Source of the DNA: Lithobates sylvaticus
Lineage: Eukaryota; Chordata; Amphibia; Anura; Ranidae
Direction of reading: 5' to 3'
DNA: 64,000 nucleotides
Assembly (NCBI GenBank): GCA_028564925.1
Contig: CM053029.1
Span: forward strand, 578,243,193 to 578,307,192
Shown here: positions 22,092 through 33,837 of the stretch, one piece after another
How the letters are laid out: each line of letters begins with the position of its first letter
How positions within the stretch are numbered: position 1 is the stretch's first letter
Translations under genes and position numbers: made by a program
The notes under the pieces: generated by a model
Seen by the model: the letters and a program-made list of their open reading frames with translations, nothing else
Database searches by the model: none
What the model was told of the DNA's origin: nothing

Positions 22092-23590
22092 TGTAGTCCG
22101 TAGTCCTGTGGGTGCTGCTGAGAAGAATATATAGGAGCTCTGTGTGATGCCACTAACACACTAGAAGTCCTATGGGTGCTTCTGCAAAGAAAATATAGGA
22201 GCTCTGTGTGATGCCACTAACACACTAGAAGTCCTATGGGTGCTTCTGCAAAGAAAATATAGGAGCTCTGTGTGATGCCACTAACACACTAGAAGTCCTG
22301 TGGGTGCTGCTGAGAAGAAAATATAGGAGCTCTGTGTGATGCCACTAACACACTAGAAGTCCTATGGGTGCTTCTGCAAAGAAAATAGAGGATCTCTGTG
22401 TGATGGGACTAACACACTTCAAGTCCTATAGGTGCTTCTGGGAACAAAATATAGGATCTCTGTGTGATGGGACTAACACACTTCAAGTCCTATGGGTGCT
22501 TCTGGGAAGAAAATATAGCTCTGTGTGATGGGACTAACACACTTCAAGTCCTATAGGTGCTTCTGGGAACAAAATATAGGATCTCTGTGTGATGGGACTA
22601 ACACACTTCAAGTCCTATAGGTGCTTCTGGGAAGAAAATATAGCTCTGTGTGATGGGACTAACACACTTGAAGTCCTATAGGTGCTTCTGGGAACAAAAT
22701 ATAGGATCTCTGTGTGATGGGACTAACACACTACAAGTCCTATGGGTGCTTCTGGGAAGAAAATATAGCTCTGTGTGATGGGACTAACACACTTCAAGTC
22801 CTATAGGTGCTTCTGGGAACAAAATATAGGATCTCTGTGTGATGGGACTAACACACTTTAAGTCCTATAGGTGCTTCTGGGAAGAAAATATAGGTCTGTG
22901 TGATGGGACTAACACACTTCAAGTCCTATAGGTGCTTCTGGGAACAAAATATAGGATCTCTGTGTGATGGGACTAACACACTTTAAGTCCTATGGGTGCT
23001 TCTGCAAAGAAAATATAGGAGCTCTGTGTGATGCCACTAACACACTAGAAGTCCTATGGGTGCTTCTGCAAAGAAAATATAGGAGCTCTGTGTGATGCCA
23101 CTAACACACTAGAAGTCCTGTGGGTGCTGCTGAGAAGAAAATATAGGAGCTCTGTGTGATGCCACTAACACACTAGAAGTCCTATGGGTGCTTCTGCAAA
23201 GAAAATAGAGGATCTCTGTGTGATGGGACTAACACACTTCAAGTCCTATAGGTGCTTCTGGGAACAAAATATAGGATCTCTGTGTGATGGGACTAACACA
23301 CTTCAAGTCCTATGGGTGCTTCTGGGAAGAAAATATAGCTCTGTGTGATGGGACTAACACACTTCAAGTCCTATAGGTGCTTCTGGGAACAAAAATATAG
23401 GAGCTCTGTTTGCTGCCAGTGCCTGCCACAAACACACTACAAGTCCTATAGGTGCTTCTGGGAACAAAATATAGGAGCTCTGTTTGCTGCCAGTGCCTGC
23501 CACGAACACACTACAAGTCCTATAGGTGCTTCTGGGAACAAAATATAGGAGCTCTGTTTGCTGCCAGTGCCTGCCACGAACACACTACAA
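22090..23590. repeat. Tandem array, ~64-bp unit, directly upstream of the transposase start
   Basis: About 23 copies of a unit with AGTCCTATGGGTGCTTCTG, AAAATATAGGAGCTCTGTG and TGATG(C/G)(C/G)ACTAACACACT. Unit variants alternate: full units with TATAGGATCTC and shorter ones with TATAGCTCTG. A block seen at 22160-22470 recurs at 23000-23330, which points to a segmental duplication of the array. It would form the 5' UTR or promoter region of the transposase. Confidence 0.95.
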
Positions 23591-23591
23591 G

Positions 23592-23655
23592 CCCCTCTTT
23601 CTAAATGAATCTTTCTAAATGAATCTTTCTAAATAAATCTTTCTAAATGAATCTA
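23592..23655. repeat. Short tandem repeat, 15-bp unit
   Basis: Four copies of TCTTTCTAAATGAA(T) in the hAT subterminal region, next to the GC-rich end. Confidence 0.85.
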
Positions 23656-24049
23656 GCAGAGTGACACAGAATGAGCCTGCTCTCTCTAACGCCGGAACGC
23701 ATGTGACCGGCGCCGACGGCGTGGCGGCCTTTTATAAGAGGGGGCGTGTACTAAAGCCCCTGAGCTGTAATTGGCTACAGGCGTCCTGCCTGTAGCCAAT
23801 TATGGCTCTCCGAGTTTCCGGCGCTGTGATTGGCCAAGCATGCGGGGTCACAGTGCATGCTTGGCCAATCATCAGCCAGCAATGCACTGCGCCGGCCGCG
23901 CCGGCCACAATGCATTGCGGGGCCGCTCGCATCACACGAATGTGATGCGAGCGGCCAAAATAGTTCTGGGCTCGCCGAGCGAGCGAACACCCGGTGCTCG
24001 ATGCGAACATGGGTTCGCATCGAGCACCGGGCCCATCCTTACTCATCAG

Positions 24050-25230
24050 GCCTTTTGGCGGACCACCAGAAACATTTTTTTTATGTGTGGTGAGAGGTCT
24101 CTTGGCAATTATCATTTGCTTTTACTTTGCTGCCTGTTGGACCTAGTTGCCTTTTAAATACCTTGCTATCACCCAGAGATGGCCTAGGACCCTTTTTGGA
24201 GTATCCTTTCAACAACTTGGGATTATAAACACTCTATATAGAAAGCTCTCCAACAGAAGACCTGTGGCCCCAGTGCCTGCATACTGCATGTAAGACCCCA
24301 CTGGCCTGTGGCATAGCTAGGGCATGTTCATTATTGTTAGGTTACATATATATAGTACCCTTGTCTTTGTAGTTTTTTTATTTTTTTTGCTTTATGCTAC
24401 AGGGGTATCAGTAAAGTTGGGTTCAGTCAGCATGGGTCACTATTTAGAAGGACCCATCTATTGAGCAGCTCCTAAAGGGGTAGTACTACATAGCATTTAC
24501 TATTCAGGATTATAAAGTATTATTGGAAAACATTACATTAGTTCCTCACCATCAGGAGTATATTATTGTCTTTATAAGGTACACAGCAACTGACTTGAGG
24601 CCTGGTTACTTTCAATGATGTAATCACAATTGAAGACCCATCTTCCATCCTATGGCCAGTGGAAACAATAGTGGAAACAAGAAATGTGGAAAAATATGGT
24701 CAATTTTCAACCTCTAGACTGTTTTCTTAAAAGATACGTGGGGGAATTCAATGTAAAAAGAGTGCTGTAGACACCCTTTAAAATTCTATCGGGGCATATA
24801 CTTTGCATGCAGCTTGTTTATCTTTTAATTTTATCTTTTAATCATTGCCTATGCCCCCAACTAAGCAGGTGCCATTACTTCTTCCCCAAGTTTCCTGTTT
24901 CAGGGTGGCTCCTTTCTTTTGCAGCATCTTATGGAGCCACTCTTGAATGCAGGGACTAAAGCTGTGTCTGCCTACACTGTGTGCATCAATAGAAACACAC
25001 AAATGGCAAGAAACTGCTCTACTCCTCCCTCATCTGCCCATCTCCAAAGTAAAACACTAACTCAAGGCGGCTCTGTCCACTGTTATTTTTTTCTTGCGAA
25101 GACCGGAAGGTCAGAAATGCGCCAATGAGTGAACAGAATTTGTAAACTGCAAGTGCTTGAATATGTTTTTTTACAAATAGTTTACTGTGGAATGTTTATT
25201 TTATTATGTTCAATGAGTAAAAAAGGGAGG
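24050..25230. other. Unassigned, no gene seen
   Basis: Sequence flanking the hAT insertion. Nothing with recognisable coding or repeat ends; it may continue the purine-rich stretch before 16283. The frame at 24919-25128 lacks any known motif. Confidence 0.4.
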
Positions 25231-25705
25231 TTGAAGTGATACTAAAGGATTTTTTTTAAAATAAAAAACATGTCATACTTACCTGCCCTGTAATGATTTT
25301 GTACAGTGCAGCCCCGATCCTCCTCTTCTCGGGTCCTCCGCTGGCACTCTGGGCTCCTCCCCCCTGCTCATTGCTCTCATAGCAAGCCACTTGCTATGAG
25401 GTCACTTGTGTGTGCTCACTCCATGAGCCCCACAGTGTGTGTCCATTGACACACAGAACTTGGCTAAGCCCCACCCCCCTGCTACCCCCACACTTACTGT
25501 GATTGACAGCAGCGGGAGCCAATGGGTGTCTGAGCCAATGAGCAGGGAGAAAGCCAGGAGAGCAGCCCTTGTGCACATAGCTGGATTGAGATCTGGCTCA
25601 GGTAAGTTTTGGGGGGGGGGGGGGTTAGCTGCACACAGGTTATTTACCTTACTGCATAGAATGCATGAAGATAAAAAAAAACTTCAGCCTTTAGAACCAC
25701 TTCAA
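25231..25705 (+). mobile_element. TTAA-type MITE, older copy
   Basis: Same family as 3124-3636, recognised by AACATGTCATACTTACCTGC, CAGCCCCGATCCTCCTCTTC and the right-end palindrome around TGCATAGAATGCATGAAG. The terminal TTAA has decayed to TTGA on the left and TTCAA on the right. Non-coding. Confidence 0.75.
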
Positions 25706-25966
25706 TACTACTTTAAGGAAGTTTGGCTGGTTTCCATAGATCCAGCTCTTAAGTTTCATTTATCTGTCCTGATAAGTCTGGATAGCTCATCAGTCAACTG
25801 CAATATGTTTCATAAAACAACAATATGCTAAACATCTTTTCCAGATATATTTAACTGAAATCCATGTATGGTGTCAATTTTTCTCCTGCTATAAATAAAA
25901 AAAATTAATATAATGTAAGTCGCTTTTTATGATGTATACAGTATATAACTGCCATTAATTCGTTGG

Positions 25967-26004
25967 TTGTTCAGGCAGAACCAATGAGAATTCTGCCTGA
26001 ACAA
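25967..26004. repeat. Short perfect inverted repeat
   Basis: TTGTTCAGGCAGAA and its exact complement (25991-26004) around a 10-base spacer; a third, imperfect copy (AGTTCTGCCTAAACAACC) follows. Possibly the remains of a small element. Confidence 0.7.
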
Positions 26005-26039
26005 TCATCAGTTCTGCCTAAACAACCATTTATCATAAT

Positions 26040-27085
26040 AAATCACAGCAATTAACTCAAATACAATCCTGTTGCATAGGTGCATATGCCCCTTAAAAAA
26101 AGCCCTGGAATATATTAACTGTCTCCCTAATAGTATAGGCATTGTTCCAGTTTCCCCCAATATTCAAAGTGCCTTTAAAATATAAGGAACAGAGACCGCT
26201 TAGAATTGCACTCAAATGATTTACTATCCTTCTACAGGAAAATAAGCTTTATGTATATCTCAAAGGATTCAAGGACAGGTGAAGATTACTGTAGCACTTG
26301 CTACATTTCATAGTGTAATAAATAGGAAGCCTTTACTATTTTCAATCTTCCCATATAAACTCTATGCAAATGAACGGAAAATGAATTCAGATACGGCACT
26401 TACATACAGTATAAAAGGATTTTTATGGTCCCGTATGGATGTGTATTAGACTACAACCTACTGTTCAATCTAGGAGACTATAAATTCTCCCAGTACGGAG
26501 TGATACAACATAGACTCCATTTGGTGGGTCAGTGCTTTTACAGCCACTCAGGCTATACACTGAAGCGTATTCCTTTATGTTTGTTAATTCATTAAAAGGA
26601 AATATATAAAGTCACAAGGCTTACATAATATTGATTTAGCTTGCAGTGTCACAAGCCCCGTGTCCTATTCAAGGTGAGGATATTATGGAATACAACTTTC
26701 GAAATCACTACTGGTACACACCAAGGAGGTATGTAATTGGGAACAGAGGAAAAGTGTATGAAGATCATCTCTGTGCTTTTCAAGAACCAGCTGGCCAGAA
26801 ATTTACTTTGCTGAATAAATATGAAAACCAGTTATTAGTCAGCGAGGCCCATGTAATTGTTATTAGTTGAGGTCTACACAATATGGAAACTACTCTAACA
26901 AAAAAAGGTACCATCTGCCTGTAAATGACTTTGCATACATCTATGTGATACAGGGTAAATCGAATATGGATTGCTGCTGGATGAAAGAAGCAATGGAATA
27001 AACTGACAAACAGGCTAACTGTACAAGTCGTTTTTCTTGTGGATAAATGATCCAATGTTCCTTTTCTATAGTGGATGAGAAAAAA
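26040..27085. other. No gene or repeat recognised
   Basis: AT-rich, apparently unique sequence. A 74-codon frame at 26646-26870 has no recognisable domain and no flanking splice pattern convincing enough to call an exon. Confidence 0.45.
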
Positions 27086-27091
27086 CTGCGT

Positions 27092-29057
27092 TCAGTAATC
27101 CAGTGTCCTATGGTCTTCATGATCTTTCCTTATTCCAGTGTCCCATAGTCTTCATGGTCTTTCATTAATCCAGTGTCCCATAGTCTTCATGGTCTTTCAA
27201 TTATCTAGAGTCCTATGGTCTTCATGGTCTTTTATTAATCCAGTGTCCCATAGTCTTTATGGTCTTTCAATTAGCTAGAGTCCTATGGTCTTCATGTTTT
27301 TTTTATTAGCCAGTGCCCCATGGTCTTCATGGCCATTTATTAATCCAGTGTCCTGTGACCTTCATGGTCTTTTATTAATCCAGTGTCCTATGGCCTTCAT
27401 AGTCTTTCATTGGTCCAGTGTCCCATGGTCTTCATGGTCATTCAATAATTCAATGTCCTGTGATCTTCATGGTCTTTCATTAAATCACTGTTCTATGGAC
27501 TTTATAGTCCTTTATTAGTCCAGTGTTCCTTGGTCTTCATGTCAATCATTAATCCAGTGTCCTGTGATCTGCATGGTCATTTATTAATCCAGTGTCATGT
27601 GATCTTCATGGCCTTTCATTAGTCCAGTGTCCCATGGTCTTTTATTTATCTAGTGTTCCATGGTCTTTCATTAATCTAGTGTCCCATGATCTTTCATTAA
27701 TTCAGTGTCCCATGGTCTTCATGGTCATTTATTAATCCAGTGTCTCATGATTTTCATGGTCTTTCATTAGTCCAGTGTCCTATGGTCTTCATGGTCTTTT
27801 ATTAATTCAGTGACCGATGGACTTCATGATCTTTCATTAAACCAGTGTCCCATGGTCTTCATGGTCTTTTATTAATTCAGTGACCGATGGACTTCATGAT
27901 CTTTCATTAATCCAGCGGCCCATGGTCTTCGTGGTTTTTTCATTGAACCACTGTCCCATGGTCTTTATGATCTTTCATTATTCCAGTGTCCCATGGTCTT
28001 TATGCTCTTTCATTAATCCAGTGTCCCATGGCCTTCATGGTTTTTCATTAACCACGTGTCCCATGAACTTCATGGTCTTTCATTAATCTAATGTCCCATG
28101 ATTTTAATTGTCTTTCATAAACACCCACCGTGTTCCATAGTCTTCGTGGGCTTTCATTAATCCAGTGTCCCACCGTCTTCATGGTCATTCATTAATCCAG
28201 TGTCCTGTGATCTTCATGGTCTTTCATTAATCCAGTGTCCTATGGCCTTCATGGTCTTTCCTTATTCCAGTGTCCCATAGTCTTCATGGTCTTTCATTAA
28301 TCTAGTGTCCCATAGTCTTCATGGTCTTTCATTAATCTAGAGTCCCATGGTCTTCATGGTCTTTTATTAGCCAGTGTCCCATGGTCTTCATGGTCATTCA
28401 ATAATTCAATGTCCTGTGATCTTCATGGTCTTTCATCAAATCAGTGTGCTATGGCCTTTATAGTCCTTTATAAGTCCAGTGTCCTTGGTGTTCATGTCAA
28501 TCATTAATCCAGTGTCCTGTGATCCTCATGGTCATTCATTAATCCAGTGTCCTGTGATCTTCATGGTCTTTTATTAATCCAGTGTCCCATGGTCTTCATG
28601 GCCTTTTATTAGCCAGTGTCCCATGGTCTTCATGGTCATTCAATAATTCAATGTCTTGTGATCTTCATGGTCTTTCATTAAATCAGTGTGCTATGGCCTT
28701 TATAGTCCTTTATAAGTCCAGTGTCCTTGGTGTTCATGTCAATCATTAATCCAGTGTCCTGTGATCCTCATGGTCATTCATTAATCCAGTGTCCTGTGAT
28801 CTTCATGGTCTTTTATTAATCAAGTGTCCTATGGCCTTCATAGTCTTTCATTGGTCCAGTGTCCCATGGTCTTCATGGTCATTCAATAATCCAATGTCCG
28901 GTGATCTTCATGGTCTTCCATTAAATCAGTGTGCTATGGCCTTTATAGTCCTTTATTAGTCCAGTGTTCCATGGTCTTCGTGTCAATCATTAATGCAGTG
29001 TCCTGTGGTCTTCATGGTCTTTCATTAGTCCAGTGTCCCATGGTCTTTTATTTATCT
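27092..29057. repeat. Satellite/minisatellite, 35-bp unit
   Basis: About 56 diverged tandem copies of a unit close to CAGTGTCCCATGGTCTTCAT plus GGTCTTTCATTAATC. Variants replace CCCATGG by CTGTGAT or CTATGG. Longer blocks repeat as well: the stretch at about 28380-28560 recurs at about 28618-28800, showing higher-order duplication. Because 35 is not a multiple of 3, the frames crossing it carry no stable peptide repeat. Confidence 0.95.
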
Positions 29058-29758
29058 AATGGTGGATTCGCCACACGATCACTTTTATAGGGCCGTGGGA
29101 GAGGTGCCTCCCGTTCCCGCAGCTTCCCCGTTGGTAATCTGGAAAGCAAGCAAGATAGCCCCTACTCGGCTCTATGCCCTTGGAGGATCGGAGCGACGTC
29201 TAAAGTCTGAAGTCGCTTTCGCCTCTCAGGCTTAAAGGGATGGGATTTTTTCCCCCCTCTTAAAGGCAAAATGTAATTATTAAATTTTTTTGGCCTCAGA
29301 TCTCTCAATAAAGAGGACCTGTAATGCTTATTTCTATTTCAAGGGATGTTTACATTCCTTGTAATAGGAATAAGAGTGATCAAAAAAAGAAATAATTAAA
29401 AGGGACAGTGTAAAAAAAAAAAAAAAAAAAAAAAAAATTTTTAAAGCGCCCTGGCACTCCAAGCTTGAGCGCAGACGTGAACACACACTTACGTCGCACC
29501 CACATATGTAAACGGTGTTTAAACCACATATGTGGGGTATCACCGTGATCATGAGAGTGAGGGCAATAATTCTAGTACTTTAACTCCTCTGTAGCTGTAA
29601 AGAGGTAACCTGTAAAAATGTTTAAAGCGTCACCTATGGAGATTTTTAAGTGCCGTAGTTTGTCGCTATTCCACGAGCGTATGCAATTTTTAAAGCATGA
29701 CATGTTAGGTATCTATTTACTCAGCGTAACAGCATCTTTCACATTATAGAAAGAAAAT

Positions 29759-29929
29759 GGGCTAACTGTAATGTTTATTTTTTTTTTATTATTCATTAAA
29801 ATGTTTTTTATTTTTTTATGCGTTTGAAAGGCCACTGCTGGTATCCAGCAGTGGCCTTTCAAACACATAAAAAAATAAAAAAAATAAAACATTTTAATGA
29901 ATAAAAAAAAAGTAAACAGTAAAGTTAGC
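29759..29929. repeat. Long hairpin of about 170 bp
   Basis: The arms meet at CCACTGCTGGTATCCAGCAG (about 29832-29851) and extend outward through AT-rich sequence to GGGCTAACTGTAATG on the left and AAAGTTAGCCC on the right, with a few mismatches and length changes in the A/T runs. Confidence 0.85.
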
Positions 29930-30064
29930 CCAATTTTTTGTGACATAAAATATTGCAACGATCCCAATGGGGGTCCCTTGGGGGAGCAATAATTATTAAC
30001 ACCTCATAGTAACCACTGATTTACACCTGTTGTATAAGTTTCAGCAGTTAATAATCGTTAGTTA

Positions 30065-30434
30065 CTGTATTTATTGGCGTATAACACTTACTTTTTCACC
30101 ATGAAAATTGGGTGCAAATAGCATGTGCTATTCTCACTGTACTATGTAATCTGTTGGCACTCATCCCACCCCCCTCCCTGTCCCCTCTAGGCTGCAGATG
30201 GGCATCAATCAGGCTGCATTGATGGCAATGGTGAGGCTGCATTGATGTGGACTGATGAGGCTGCATTAATTAATTGTGATGGCAAATTGGCAATGGTGAG
30301 GCTGCAGATGGGCACTGACCCTTATTTTGCTTCAAAGTTCCTTATTTAAAATTTAAGTTTTTTTCCTGAAACTTCCCTCTTAAAATGAATATGCGTGTTA
30401 TACGCCTGTGCGTGTTATACGTCGATAAATACGG
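30065..30434. mobile_element. TA-flanked MITE (CTGTATTTATTGGCGTATAAC ends)
   Basis: TA at 30063-30064 and 30435-30436. Terminal repeats CTGTATTTATTGGCGTATAA on the left and the complement of CCGTATTTATCGACGTATAA on the right. The interior contains GGCTGCAGATGGGCA-type short repeats, also seen in 40738-41465. Nested in the TTAA transposon. Confidence 0.8.
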
Positions 30435-30699
30435 TATTTGCTTTGTTTTATGTCACCACAACGTATGTAATAATTTTCTATACATGGAATTGTACACAAA
30501 ACTTTGTACAACGCTAACAATGTATACATTGTTTCAATTTTTTTCTAAAATACAATAAAAATTTATTGATGAAAAAAAAATATTGCAACAACTGATTTGT
30601 TTGGGTGTTCTGAGTCATTTTCTAGCAAAAAATACAGATTTTTTTTACTTGTAAACACCACATGTCAGAAAAGGGCCTGGTCTTTAAGTGGTTAATATA

Positions 30700-31499
30700 A
30701 TTCAAACAAAATGCAACAACAAAATGCAAAATATAACCAATAATACTATCTGAAGATGTATAGAAAACCCATTTATACATGATTATTCCTAAAGAAAGCG
30801 ATATAACATTTGGGGATGTAATCATGACTGCTACTTACTACATCTGGCTAGTAATGGACTAAATGCAGTATAAAGACGAATGAATGGACAGTTTCCTTCG
30901 GTGCTCATGTGATCATTATGCAATGAAATGGAATTACAAGATGAAGCCTCAGCCAGAAGAGATCTGTGTCTCTGTAAGTATAAAACCTGTTGGTTTCTTA
31001 TGTTACAACCTCCTGTCCCTTAACTCCTGAAAATACAGCGGCGTCTACGCTATTGTTTTATTTCTAAATAGGATTGGCAGTGAAATGGAAGGTATGTGAC
31101 AAGGAATATGTTAGAGACATCGCCAGACTGGAAAAAATGCATTCACTTTGCATTAGCGCAGGGAAAACAATCAGCGCATTAATGAGCGTCTGCCTGTGAA
31201 TGCGTTATCCATGTGCTTCTTTGCTGATAAACTTCTGGAAGGATTAACATTGCCAGGAGAAAACAAAATGAACAATCAACCAGGATAATTAGGGGATCAT
31301 GTTTTCTCCCGGGAGACTTAATTTTATGTTTACATTTAATATTAATAGAAATTTCAGCCATAACAGTATCCATCCGTCTATCCGCCATTGAGTGTAAGTT
31401 TATAGATAAGGACAACTATATCCTAAGGCATGGCAGGAAAGGTCTGCTTCCTTCATTCAAAATAAATAAAAATAAATTTTCATTAAACAGCCAGTAAAA
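30700..31499. other. No gene or repeat recognised
   Basis: AT-rich sequence with no supported coding potential; probably unique genomic DNA. Confidence 0.45.
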
Positions 31500-32354
31500 T
31501 TATTTATAAACTGTACTATGTGCTATTACTTAGGTAGCGGCCATAACCCCGAGGGGTGGCCTTGAATTTTCTGGGCTTACCAATTAACTCCTTGTAGCTC
31601 GTCTACCGTTGTCTAGGGGTTCCCAGGGTTAGTACACAGTAACTTCAGAAGCTGATACACAAAAGTCCTTTTGAGGATTTTTATTTTGCAGGGGTAACAT
31701 CCAACAGTAACACAGTCTCAGATGGGAATAGAGGGCACGGGTGATAAAACTCAGGCAATTTGAACTGCTTACATCAATTGAATGCTTCTAGTTAGCCCAG
31801 AGAGTAGCCACTCGCAACTGGGTGCTTCACTGCTGGATAAACCTCTAACCACAGATTTAGCAGCCAACATGTGATCCGGAAACTTAGCAAAGTCTCTACC
31901 ACAGACTAGATTGTAACTGAAGATAAGTAGGAACCTTTCCCACAGTACCTGGATCTCTCAGCCTCCTTGGCGATACTGTGAGAAGTGTGGATTCTTTAGT
32001 GTCCATACAACTCATCTCCCAGACTCTTACCGAGCAGCCAGCTTCTTGGCCCTCCTCCGAAGAGTCCTCCCCTGGTCACTTGTATGAGTTGCCGTGTCCC
32101 TCCAAATCCTCCTTTAGTTACTGGGCCTCAAACTAGCCAGTTCCGAGGCTCGGGAACGGACGGATCCACACCCCAGACCATGAGGGCCTCTGGGGCTGGT
32201 CAGGATGACCATGCTCACGGGGACAGCAGACACTCCTGGGTCCGTGACCCCTCACGGGGCTGGCCTGGACCGGAACCAGGAATCAAAGCAGCAGCCGAAC
32301 CCTGAACACGTGACTTCAGCATCTTAAATACCCCTTCCCAGACTACACAGCGAG
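31500..32354. other. Unclassified segment, possibly a retroelement end
   Basis: A compositionally distinct stretch, GC-richer toward 32100-32340, with AATAAAA on the minus strand near 31680. It looks like a repeat end but no family could be assigned and no terminal repeats were found. It stops abruptly where a TTAA transposon fragment begins. Confidence 0.3.
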
Positions 32355-32575
32355 GCCAGACTTTGTCGCTCTTTTTTTGTTTATAGCACAACAAATAAAA
32401 AACGCAGAGGTGATCAAATACCACCAAAAGAAAGCTCTTTTTGTGGGAAAAAGATGTTTGTTTGGGTGCAATGTCTCACGACCGTGCAATTATCAGTTAA
32501 AACGACGCAGTACCGAATTGCAAGAAGTGCTCTGGTCAGGAAGGGGGTAAAATCTTCCGGGGCTGAATCGGTTAA
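32355..32575 (-). mobile_element. Fragment of the common TTAA transposon
   Basis: Minus-strand end piece with TTAACCGATTCAGCCC, GACGTTTTAACTGATAATTG-like sequence and AAGAAAGCTC, matching 60791-61771. The terminal TTAA at 32572-32575 is also the first TTAA of the next element, which fits insertion at the end of that MITE. Confidence 0.75.
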
Positions 32576-32794
32576 AGCGGACCTTTAGTAATTTTTTCAT
32601 CTTTCCTTCTATGAAATCTTCTGCCCTTGTTTTAACTTTGGATAGTAAAATATATTTTTTTCTGCCAGTAAATACCTTATACAGACCACTTCCTGTTTCT
32701 TGTCTGGTCATTAGCCTAGGGTTATGACATCATGCACAGCTCCCTCTCTCTCATGAGAGTTTGCCAGGAAAGAAGGGGGGGTGAGTCATAAGAG
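32572..32794 (+). mobile_element. TTAA MITE, left part only
   Basis: Begins TTAAAGCGGACCTTTAGTAA with a TTAA terminus and carries an ACTTCCTGTTTCTTGTCTGG block. No matching right terminus is found before the next element at 32795. Confidence 0.5.
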
Positions 32795-33115
32795 CATACA
32801 TCCCAACTTTTTGAGATGGGAATGAGGCACACCTATCAGCAAAAGTATGCAGGCATAGGACACACCCCTTGCCACGCCCCCTTAAAGGAAAATTGTACAA
32901 AAAAACAAGGTTGGTTAAACTCACAAGTTCTTTTTTTTTACCACTACTATTCCTTTATATTGGCTTTTGGAATTTACAAATGCAGCAATTTAGAAATCGG
33001 ATGAAATGTTTAGCGCTGGAACACTTTTTGATAGATAAAAAGTGCATTTTATATACATCTATATAGATCAGACCAAAATGAGGGACAAATGAGGAGGAAT
33101 GAGGGACAGAGGGAC
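32795..33115 (+). mobile_element. MITE with CTCCCAACTTTTTGAG ends, uninterrupted copy
   Basis: Left end CATACATCCCAACTTTTTGA; then GGACACACCCCTTGCCACGC, GGTTGGTTAAACTCACAAGT, a TTGATAGATAAAAAGTGC block and GAGGGACAAATGAGGAGGAA. The terminal right repeat is imperfect. This copy provides the empty target site for the TTAA insertion found in the copy at 34589. Confidence 0.8.
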
Positions 33116-33119
33116 ATTG

Positions 33120-33835
33120 CTCTCTGTGCCTCTGTGTGTTTGTGTAAATCCAGGAAGTGAACAGGCAGCAGCTTCAGCTGCCCACAGTTAAAATGGATGC
33201 AGCCAGACTCAGTGGAGGGAGATTTATGCAGCATATTTGGCAAGTACAGAATCACAGTATATATAAAATAATATGCAAAGTGGTTGGAGGGAAACTTCAG
33301 AATGGCAAAGATGTTATTATTACAAATTATATGAGCAGACTGCAGTTCCTTTAAATCAAGGGCATCATACTCCAGCACTTATTCGCTGATTAATATTGTT
33401 ATCTTAAGAGATAATAGGGGGTTAACAGAGAGCCCTTATTATAAGATTGCATCAGGAAAAAAAAATCACTTATAGATGATGAATGGAAGATGTGTTTTGA
33501 CACAGGAATGTGTTCATATTCACACTCGAGGAGCATGAAAAGAGAAAAACCAGTTTCACACATGGAAATTATATACAGGCACATGGTGGAGGAAAGGTCA
33601 TGCATATTGACGTGGACAAAGACAGAATATTAGGATGCCTTGGAGATAGGCAGGCCATTTTTTTCTCTCAATCTCCCCATTGATTCTGATAATAAATGAC
33701 CGCTGAATGCTATAATATATCTCCATACAGGATTTGAAAAAAATCCTTAGGATCATATTTTTATCTCTGCCTAACTCTACCAATAGAGATATATCTGGCT
33801 ACAAGTTGTAGGGTGCCATCATCCCTGATATGAAA
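33120..33835. other. No gene or repeat recognised
   Basis: AT-rich sequence with only short frames lacking known motifs. Confidence 0.45.
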
Positions 33836-33837
33836 TA

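Larger units (their letters stand above)
16291..24041 (-). mobile_element. hAT transposon, apparently full length, with perfect target duplication
   Basis: The perfect 8-bp duplication CTCATCAG at 16283-16290 and 24042-24049 defines the ends. Terminal repeats are short and imperfect: TAGGGATGAGC on the left, TAAGGATGGGC on the right (complement). TTCGAA- and GGTTCG-type subterminal motifs lie just inside both ends. A transposase gene runs on the minus strand (18850-22091). Tandem arrays lie on both sides of the gene: 17330-17975, 17976-18745 and 22090-23590. At 7.75 kb it is longer than most hAT elements because of the arrays. The unblemished duplication and single coding break suggest a recent insertion. 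Confidence 0.93.
29058..30695 (+). mobile_element. TTAA-type DNA transposon, left end missing
   Basis: The right end GTCTTTAAGTGGTTAA closes with TTAA at 30692-30695. Internal landmarks include CAATAAAGAGGACCTGTAATG, ACGTCGCACCCACATATG and TGGAGATTTTTAAGTGCCGT, a set remembered from a common frog repeat. The left end is lost where the 35-bp satellite begins. It contains a long hairpin (29759-29929) and a TA MITE (30065-30434). Non-coding. Confidence 0.6.

Noticed and set aside
22090-23590. Regular array resembling a CRISPR locus
   Set aside because: There are no variable spacers between constant repeats; it is a simple tandem repeat in a eukaryotic transposon.
26646-26870. 74-codon frame as a host exon
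   Set aside because: No known domain, no convincing splice sites, and no neighbouring exons.
27285-28086. Frames rich in CPMVFMVFH-like repeats
   Set aside because: They arise from the 35-bp satellite and shift frame from unit to unit.
31500-32354. Possible retroelement terminal sequence
   Set aside because: No terminal repeats, target duplication or coding part were found, so no family was assigned; listed only as unclassified.
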